From the NCBI GenBank assembly GCA_964635055.1, contig CAZWMT010000004.1:62001-126000 (forward strand): DNA of 64,000 nt. Reading direction: 5' to 3'. The notes under the pieces are model-generated. The model worked only from the letters and a program-made list of their open reading frames with translations, made no database searches and was not told the origin of the DNA. Origin of the DNA: JAEUJM01 sp964635055. Its GTDB lineage: Bacteria > Actinomycetota > Acidimicrobiia > Acidimicrobiales > DATDAH01. A program made the translations under genes and the position numbers. This document shows, in pieces, positions 58,473 to 64,000 of the stretch (position 1 is the first letter of the stretch; the number at the start of each line of letters is the position of its first letter).

Positions 58473-59648
58473 GTGACACCGCCGCCCGTGCTGTTCGTGG
58501 GCCACGGTGCCGAGCGCACCGGCCCACCGGTGTTCCTGGCCAACTTCCAGCGCTGGCTCGCGGGCCACACCGGCACCGGGTTCGCCACGCTGCTCACGCG
58601 TGGTGGCCCGTTGCTCGGGCAGTACCGCCGATTGGGGCCAGTGCGGGTGCTCGACCCTCGCTGGACGGGCCCCCGCGTCGCGCAACAGAGCCTCGCCCGG
58701 CTCGGACGGGCGCGCGAGGCGACCGCGCTGCGCTCCCGCCGCGACCGGTGGCACCTCCGGGAGTGGCGGGATGCCTCCCTCGTGTACGTGAACACCGCCT
58801 CGCCGGCCACCCTGCGGGTGCTGGCCCAGGTGCCGAGACCGACGACCGTGGTCGCCCACGTGCACGAGCTCGAGGTGGCGCTGCGCTACCAGCTCGATGC
58901 CGGTGAGCGGGCCCTGCTGCTCGAACGGCCCGACCGCTTCGTCGCCGCGTCGCAGGCTGTGGCCGACAACCTCGTCGATCACCATGGGGTGCCCGCCGAG
59001 CGCATCGCGGTGCACCACGAATTCGTGGAGCCGATCGACGCGGTCGGCGGCGACGAGCGGCGGCGCCTCAGGGCCGCCCGGGGCATCGACCCCGACGCCT
59101 TCGTCGTGGTCGGGTCCGGCATGACCGAGTGGCGCAAGGCGCCCGACCTGTTCGTGGGCGTGGCCCGCGAGCTCCGTCGCCGCACCGACCGCCCGCTGGT
59201 GTTCCTCTGGGTGGGAGGCGCCACCGCCGGCCCCGAGTGGTGGCCACTCGACCACGAGGCCCGCCACCTGGGCGTGGCGGACGTCGTCCGCTTCCTCGGC
59301 AGCCAGGCCCAGCCCGGCGAGTGGTTCCGGCTGGGCGACGCGTTCGCCCTCACGTCCCGGGAGGACGCCTTCCCCCTCGCCGCGCTGGAGGCGGCCACCG
59401 CCGCCGTCCCGATCGTCACCTTCGACACCGGCGGCATGGTGGAGCTCGTGGAGGCGGGCGGCGCAGGGGCAGTGGTGCCCTACCCCGACCTCGCCGGGTT
59501 CGCCGAGGTGCTGGCTGCATGGGCCGGGGACGAGTCCGAGCGGCGCCGGCACGCCGATGCCGCCGCCCATCACGCCCGTGCCCACCACCTCACCGACGTC
59601 GCCGCGCCACGGCTGCACCGGTTGGTCGAGGACCTGCTGTCGTGCTGA
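58473..59648 (+). CDS. Glycosyltransferase, GT4, RTG-motif family
   Basis: 391 residues from a GTG at 58473. VLFVGHGAERTGPPVFL and FQRWLAGHTG carry the family signature. LVYVNTASPATL, VAHVHELEVAL, EWRKAPDLFVGV and LTSREDAFPLAALEAATAA with the two donor glutamates follow, then FDTGGMVELVE. It leads a rightward chain of five GT genes that reaches the window edge. The longer frame open upstream of the GTG is the shadow of radical SAM gene 4. Confidence 0.92.
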   Translation: MTPPPVLFVGHGAERTGPPVFLANFQRWLAGHTGTGFATLLTRGGPLLGQYRRLGPVRVLDPRWTGPRVAQQSLARLGRAREATALRSRRDRWHLREWRDASLVYVNTASPATLRVLAQVPRPTTVVAHVHELEVALRYQLDAGERALLLERPDRFVAASQAVADNLVDHHGVPAERIAVHHEFVEPIDAVGGDERRRLRAARGIDPDAFVVVGSGMTEWRKAPDLFVGVARELRRRTDRPLVFLWVGGATAGPEWWPLDHEARHLGVADVVRFLGSQAQPGEWFRLGDAFALTSREDAFPLAALEAATAAVPIVTFDTGGMVELVEAGGAGAVVPYPDLAGFAEVLAAWAGDESERRRHADAAAHHARAHHLTDVAAPRLHRLVEDLLSC

Positions 59649-60853
59649 GGCGACGGCGACGGCCCGACCTCCTGATCCTGGTCGACGACCTGCGCATCGA
59701 GTACGGCGGCGACGCGCAGTGGGGCTACGAGCTCTTCCTGGACCACATGCGGGGCCTGGGCCACCGGTTCACCGTCATCACCTGGGACCGCGACCAGGCC
59801 ATCTTGGACCTCGACGGCCTGGGGACGGTTCGCTACGTCGAGGACATCAACCGCTGGCGCCTCGCGACCTGGCTGGCCGAGCATCACCTGCGCCCCCTCG
59901 CCCGGCGGATGCGCCACGCGCGGATGCGATGGTGGTGGGCACGGGCGCACCACCCACGATCGGTGCTGGCCATCGGCCCGGTCCGCACGGAGCTGACCCA
60001 CTACACACCCCCCGAGGCGCACGTCGGCGTGATCATGGGCTGGCACGACCCCCGCCCCCCGGCGTCGCTGGAGGAGACCCTGGCCTGGGCCGACGCCGTG
60101 CTCGCCCGTGACGACGAGACCGCCGAGCACTGCGCCGACGTGGCCCCCGCCGACGGCGCGGAGGTGCGCGTCGTCGCAACCCTCTGGCCCCGCATCGACA
60201 TGGCCCGCGAGTTCACCCCTCCGGTGCCCTCCGTCCCCGCCCGCTCGGGCATCGACGACGCCGCCGCGTTCGTCCTCGGCATCGGCCCCGTCAACTGGGG
60301 CGGGGGCACCGACCAGTTCGTGGCCATGGCCGGGCGCCTGCGCCGGGCGGTGCCCGACCGCCGCATCGAGTTCGGCTGGCTCGGCTGGCTGCCGGTCGGC
60401 CCCGACCTCTACCCGTACCAGTTCGACATCGAACGCCTCGGGCTCGACGACACGTTCCACTGGCTGGGCGATCGCCCCGACTGGTACGAGTTCGTGCAGC
60501 GGGCCGACGTGGTGGTGGTCACCGAGCGCCGACCGTTCCTCCCCGCCGGCGAGCCCCTCCCCTCCTTCTTCGAGGTCGAGACCCTGGTCGGCGTCTTCGA
60601 GCGGGCCGGGCGGTACCTCCGGATGCCGTACACGCCACCCGACGACCCGCTCGACGCGCTCCTCGACGCCGTCAACGTGCCGGTCGTGCGCTTCGACCTG
60701 GAGGCGGCGACCGAGCTGGCCCGAGGCCGCGGCGTGAGCGTCACCTACCCCGACACCGCCGCGCTCACCGAGGCAGTGGCCGCCGAGCTCGACGGCCCCC
60801 CGGCGACCGAGCGCCACGCGCTCACCTTCCTCCTGGGGCCGGGGCCGTCGTGA
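59642..60853 (+). CDS. Divergent GT-B glycosyltransferase
   Basis: 403 residues from a GTG at 59642, 7 bases inside the previous gene. It begins with a basic run (LRRRRRPD), then LLILVDDLRIEYGGDAQWG. The C-terminal half has FVLGIGPVNWGGGTDQFVAM, equivalent to the WRKAPDLF segment of its neighbours, and VVVVTERRPFLPAGEPLPSF where they have SREDxFPL. The N-terminal RTG signature is missing. It looks like a distant relative that has moved to a different acceptor or donor. It overlaps the next gene by GTGA. Confidence 0.75.
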   Translation: MLRRRRRPDLLILVDDLRIEYGGDAQWGYELFLDHMRGLGHRFTVITWDRDQAILDLDGLGTVRYVEDINRWRLATWLAEHHLRPLARRMRHARMRWWWARAHHPRSVLAIGPVRTELTHYTPPEAHVGVIMGWHDPRPPASLEETLAWADAVLARDDETAEHCADVAPADGAEVRVVATLWPRIDMAREFTPPVPSVPARSGIDDAAAFVLGIGPVNWGGGTDQFVAMAGRLRRAVPDRRIEFGWLGWLPVGPDLYPYQFDIERLGLDDTFHWLGDRPDWYEFVQRADVVVVTERRPFLPAGEPLPSFFEVETLVGVFERAGRYLRMPYTPPDDPLDALLDAVNVPVVRFDLEAATELARGRGVSVTYPDTAALTEAVAAELDGPPATERHALTFLLGPGPS

Positions 60854-61938
60854 CCGGCCCCAAGGTGCGCTTCATCGTGCACGAGGCGCGCCGCTCGGGC
60901 CCGCCGATCTACGCGCTCCACGTCCTGCGCTGGCTCGCGACCCACACCGACCTCGACCTGGGGGTGGTGCTCTCGACCGGCGGGCCCCTCGAGCCCGAGT
61001 TCGCCGCCATCTGCCCCACGCGCGACCACGCCACCGACCCCGAGGGCGCGCTGGCCCTGCTCGAGGAGGCCGACGTCGCCTACGTCAACACCGCCATCAG
61101 CATCCAATTGCTCCGCGAGACGGGCTACCGACCGCCGATCGTGCTGACACACATCCACGAGCTCGAGATCGGCCTGCGCTACTGGTTGGCACCGGAGGAC
61201 CGTCGGTTCATCCTCGAGGTGACCGACCGTTTCCTCGTGGGGCCGCGGTGCGCGGTGGACAACCTGGTTTCCAACCACGGCGTGCCCCGCGCCAAGATCG
61301 GCCAGGTGGCCTACTTCGTCCCGCCCGGCGCATCGACGCCCTCGGGCGCCGCGCCCCGCCGCGAGTTGGGGATCGGCGACGACACGGTGCTCGTGGGCAT
61401 GTGCGGGGCGCGTGAGTGGCGCAAGGCACCCGACCTGTTCTCGCACCTCGCCTGGCACAGCGGGCGCCTGGCCCCCGAGCTCGACCTGCGGTTCCTCTGG
61501 GTGGGCAGCCCCATCCCCACCGGACCGCACTGGGACGAGGCGGGTGAGCTCGACCTGCTGCACCTCGGCGAGCGTCTCACCTTCGTCGAGGACCAAGCCG
61601 ACCCCGACCCGTGGCTGGCGGCGCTCGACGTGTACGCGCTGACCTCGCGGGAGGACAATTTCCCGCTGGCCTGCCTCACGGCCTGCTCGTTCGGCGTGCC
61701 CGCGGTCACCTTCGACGGCGGCGGCATCGCCGAGCTGGTGGAAGCGTCGGGAGGCGGCCGGGTGGTGGCCTACCCCGAGGTCGAGCACATGGCGGCCGAG
61801 ATCGTCGGCCTGGCCCGCGACCGCGGCCGGCGCCGCCGGCTGGGCGAGCGCGCCCGCAGGTACGTGGCGGCTCGCCACGGCCTCGACCGGTGCGCGCGTC
61901 AGGTCGCCGACGAGATCTCGGCGCTGGTGCGGCCATGA
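60850..61938 (+). CDS. Glycosyltransferase, GT4, RTG-motif family
   Basis: 362 residues from a GTG at 60850. VRFIVHEARRSGPPIY and VLRWLATHTD show the signature with Ser in place of Thr. VAYVNTAISIQLL, LTHIHELEIGL, EWRKAPDLFSHL and LTSREDNFPLACLTACSFG complete the pattern. The second donor position is Thr (CLTAC) where the others have Glu (ALEAA, CLEAA), so the donor site differs. It overlaps its neighbours on both sides (GTGA and ATGA). Confidence 0.91.
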   Translation: MTGPKVRFIVHEARRSGPPIYALHVLRWLATHTDLDLGVVLSTGGPLEPEFAAICPTRDHATDPEGALALLEEADVAYVNTAISIQLLRETGYRPPIVLTHIHELEIGLRYWLAPEDRRFILEVTDRFLVGPRCAVDNLVSNHGVPRAKIGQVAYFVPPGASTPSGAAPRRELGIGDDTVLVGMCGAREWRKAPDLFSHLAWHSGRLAPELDLRFLWVGSPIPTGPHWDEAGELDLLHLGERLTFVEDQADPDPWLAALDVYALTSREDNFPLACLTACSFGVPAVTFDGGGIAELVEASGGGRVVAYPEVEHMAAEIVGLARDRGRRRRLGERARRYVAARHGLDRCARQVADEISALVRP

Positions 61939-63137
61939 CGCTGCGGGCACCCAGGCGGTTCCGCAAGGGCCGGGTGCTGTTCATGTCGCACGCCGCCGAG
62001 CGCACCGGCCCTCCCATCATCATGTTGCACCTCGCCCGGTGGCTGCGGGCCAACACCGACCTCGACTTCGAGCTGCTGTTCCTGCAGGGCGGCGAGCTCG
62101 AGGAGGAGTTCCGGTCGTTGGCCCGGGTGTGGATCCTCGACGAGTGGGACCCGCCGCGCCCTGCGGTGGTGCTCGACTCGCTGGCCTGGAAGTTCGGGCT
62201 CGAGCGCCATGCGCCCATGATCCGGACCAGGGCCCTGCGCTGGCGGATGCGCCGGGCGCGCCACTTCGACCTCGTGTACGTCAACACCGCCGGGAGCGTG
62301 CGCCCGCTGCGGTACCTGCCCCTCGACGACCCGATCGTGCTCACGCACGTGCACGAGCTGTCCGTCGGCCTCGACTTCCACCTGCCCCCCGAGGACCGCG
62401 AGCTGATCAGCGAGGTGACCAGGCACTACATCGCCGTGTCGGACGCGGTCGCCCGTGAGACCGAGCGGGCCTTCGGTGCGGCCCCCGACGCGATCACCCG
62501 CCAGTACGGCTTCATCGAGCTGCCCCCCGAGGACGCACCGGCGGGTGAGACCGCGGCCCTGCGCCGGTCACTGGGCATCCCCGAGGATGCCGCGGTGGTG
62601 GGCGCCGCCGGCCTGACCCACTGGCGCAAGGCCCCCGACCTGTTCGTGCAGGTCGCCCGCCTCGTCCGCGAGCGCGGCCACGGGCCGATGCCCCACTTCG
62701 TCTGGGTGGGGGGCGAGTCGGGGGGCCCCGAGCTCGAGCCTGTCCGCTACGACGTCGAGCAGGCCGGGCTCGGCGAGCACGTGCACTTCGTGGGCCACCA
62801 GGCCGACCCCGTCCCGTGGTTCCGCCTCTTCGACGTCCTGCTCCTGCCGGCCCGGGAGGACGCGTTCCCGCTGGTGTGCCTGGAGGCCGCATCCATCGGC
62901 GTGCCCATCGTCTGCTTCGACAACGGCGGCATGCCCGAGTTCGTGGGTGACGGCGAGCGGGGGTTCGTGGTGCCCTACCCCGACCTCGGCGCCATGGCCG
63001 ACCGCACGATCGCCCTCCTCGACGACCCGGGCCTGCGGGAGCGGCTCGGCGCCGCGGCCAAGGCCAAGGCCCGGGCCGAGAACGGCGTGGACGTGGGCGC
63101 GGCGGCGATCCACGAGGTGGTGCGGCAATGGCTCTGA
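61935..63137 (+). CDS. Glycosyltransferase, GT4, RTG-motif family
   Basis: 400 residues from the ATG at 61935. A basic N-terminus leads to VLFMSHAAERTGPPII and HLARWLRANTD. LVYVNTAGSVRPL, LTHVHELSVGL, HWRKAPDLFVQV and LPAREDAFPLVCLEAASIG with both glutamates follow, then FDNGGMPEFVG. Its last 10 bases overlap the start of the next GT gene, at the first unit of a 15-base tandem repeat. Confidence 0.92.
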   Translation: MTLRAPRRFRKGRVLFMSHAAERTGPPIIMLHLARWLRANTDLDFELLFLQGGELEEEFRSLARVWILDEWDPPRPAVVLDSLAWKFGLERHAPMIRTRALRWRMRRARHFDLVYVNTAGSVRPLRYLPLDDPIVLTHVHELSVGLDFHLPPEDRELISEVTRHYIAVSDAVARETERAFGAAPDAITRQYGFIELPPEDAPAGETAALRRSLGIPEDAAVVGAAGLTHWRKAPDLFVQVARLVRERGHGPMPHFVWVGGESGGPELEPVRYDVEQAGLGEHVHFVGHQADPVPWFRLFDVLLLPAREDAFPLVCLEAASIGVPIVCFDNGGMPEFVGDGERGFVVPYPDLGAMADRTIALLDDPGLRERLGAAAKAKARAENGVDVGAAAIHEVVRQWL

Positions 63138-64000
63138 GAGGACGGGCTCTGAGAGGACGGGCTTCGAGAGGACGGGCTCCGAGCGGAAGCGCTCTGAGTG
63201 GCGGCGATCCGAGGATCCGCAGGATCGTGTTCGTCACCCTCGACGGCGCGGTGGGCGGCGGCCAGGTGTTCCTGCTGTACCTGCTGCGCTGGCTGCGCCA
63301 CCAGACCGACGTCTCCACCGAGCTGCTGGCCTGGCACGGCGGGCCGCTGCTCGACCGCTACGCCGAGCTGACCCCGGTGCGGGTGTTGGACGACCTCAAC
63401 GAGTGGCGTCCCGCCCGCGTGTTCGAGGTGCTGGGCTTCCAGCGCCTCACCGGGCTCCTCAAGAGCAGCCGCCTGCGGTGGTGGCTGGTGCAGCGTCGCC
63501 GTGGCGACCTGCTCTACGTCAACGGGCTCGAGGCGGCACGGATCCTCGGCTTCACCACGCTGGCCGGGCCCCGTGCCGTCGTCCACGTCCACGACATCGC
63601 CGAGCTGCACAGCGACCGGCTGACCCTGGCCGATCGCCGGCTCATCACCGAGCGTGCCGCCCTCTTCGTGGCCGCCTCCGACGAGATCGCCGCTGCCCTC
63701 CACCGCGAGCTGGGCGTCGAACGCGACCGGATCATCCGCCACGACTACGTGATCGCCGGCGGCACCGAAGGGCCCCTCGTCTCGCTCCACCCCCCGAGCC
63801 GCGCCGACCTCGGGGTCGGTGCGGACGAGCTGGTGGTGGGTTGCACCGGCCCGGCCGACTGGTGGAAGGAGCCCGAGCAGTTCGTGCTGCTCGCGTGGGC
63901 CGTGCGCCGCCGGCTGCCCGATCACCCGCTGCGCTTCCTGTGGGTCGCCGACGACCCCGACGAGCGGCTCCTCTGGCCGCTCCGCCACGACCTGCGCAAC
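63128..64000 (+). CDS. Glycosyltransferase, GT4 (cut by window edge), N-terminal pentapeptide repeat
   Basis: 291 codons from the ATG at 63128 to the window end with no stop. The first 26 residues are five tandem pentapeptides beginning ALRGR, coded by a 15-base repeat. The enzyme proper starts IVFVTLDGAVGGGQVFLL and LLRWLRHQTD, a divergent family N-terminus without the RTG motif. LLYVNGLEAARIL, VHVHDIAELH and DWWKEPEQFVLL match the later family motifs. A GTG at 63227 just before FVTLDG is an alternative start, in which case the repeat would be untranslated. The donor-binding half is outside the window. Confidence 0.85.
   Translation, partial: MALRGRALRGRASRGRAPSGSALSGGDPRIRRIVFVTLDGAVGGGQVFLLYLLRWLRHQTDVSTELLAWHGGPLLDRYAELTPVRVLDDLNEWRPARVFEVLGFQRLTGLLKSSRLRWWLVQRRRGDLLYVNGLEAARILGFTTLAGPRAVVHVHDIAELHSDRLTLADRRLITERAALFVAASDEIAAALHRELGVERDRIIRHDYVIAGGTEGPLVSLHPPSRADLGVGADELVVGCTGPADWWKEPEQFVLLAWAVRRRLPDHPLRFLWVADDPDERLLWPLRHDLRN
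63131..63205 (+). repeat. 15-base tandem repeat, five copies
   Basis: Units 63131-63145 and 63146-63160 are identical (gctctgagaggacgg); units three to five decay progressively. Unit 1 contains the stop codon of the upstream GT. The unit is a multiple of three, so it adds five residues per copy to the N-terminus of the downstream GT. Confidence 0.9.

Overview
The window is very GC-rich, uses GTG and TTG starts as readily as ATG, and is packed with genes that overlap by 1-11 bases. Together these point to a high-GC actinobacterium. A deep-branching lineage such as Acidimicrobiia is my guess, but no marker gene is present to prove it. There are no rRNA or tRNA genes, CRISPR arrays, IS elements or phage genes. 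Almost every gene belongs to one theme: synthesis, decoration, polymerisation and export of a cell-surface polysaccharide or glycoconjugate. The island runs off both ends, because the first and last genes are both truncated glycosyltransferases (GTs).

Layout. 1-3435 (minus): a methyltransferase, a fused two-domain oxidoreductase and a partial GT. 3516-5746 (plus): wecB-type UDP-GlcNAc 2-epimerase and a DegT-type sugar aminotransferase. 5785-7644 (minus): a CapD/WbpM/PglF-type membrane nucleotide-sugar dehydratase. 7953-17633 (plus): a Wzz-tyrosine kinase fusion, an AsnB-like amidotransferase, a Wzy/ligase-type membrane protein, then neuB-neuC-neuA for a nonulosonic (sialic-like) acid and a second AsnB-like gene. 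17656-26984 (mixed strands): two polytopic membrane proteins, GTs, an NDP-sugar epimerase, a polysaccharide pyruvyltransferase, a CheR-like methyltransferase and two recently duplicated GTs. 27105-43842 (plus): three methyltransferase or methyltransferase-like genes, a PglK/MsbA-type ABC half transporter and a long translationally coupled chain of GTs, including a double GT4 fusion. 43826-50196 (minus): a CapK-type adenylate-forming protein, a methyltransferase, a PglC-like phosphoglycosyl transferase with its aminotransferase, and two GTs. 50277-50942 (plus): a PIG-L deacetylase. 51030-58406 (minus): a PQQ-type sugar dehydrogenase homologue and four consecutive radical SAM proteins with an N-terminal twitch/SPASM-like Cys domain. 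58473-64000 (plus): four complete or partial GTs of one paralogous family, plus a divergent relative.

How it may fit together (inference). The dehydratase, aminotransferases and PglC-like transferase could make and prime a diamino-sugar lipid carrier. The many GTs extend it, the nonulosonic acid module supplies CMP-activated acidic sugars, and the AsnB-like enzymes, methyltransferases, pyruvyltransferase and possibly the radical SAM enzymes decorate it. The ABC protein would flip the unit, and the Wzy-like and Wzz-kinase proteins would polymerise it and set its length.

Two features stand out. The first is the array of four radical SAM genes, three of which are close paralogues with an extra C-terminal region that looks PAS-like by eye, sitting between GT genes. 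The second is a recurrent TANNNT hexamer 6-10 bases before the start codon of nearly every operon-leading gene, which indicates leaderless or near-leaderless transcription. In two cases the first codon after it opens a tiny ORF that overlaps the real gene start. Several young tandem repeats (7, 15, 18 and 43 bp units) sit in or at the edges of the genes.
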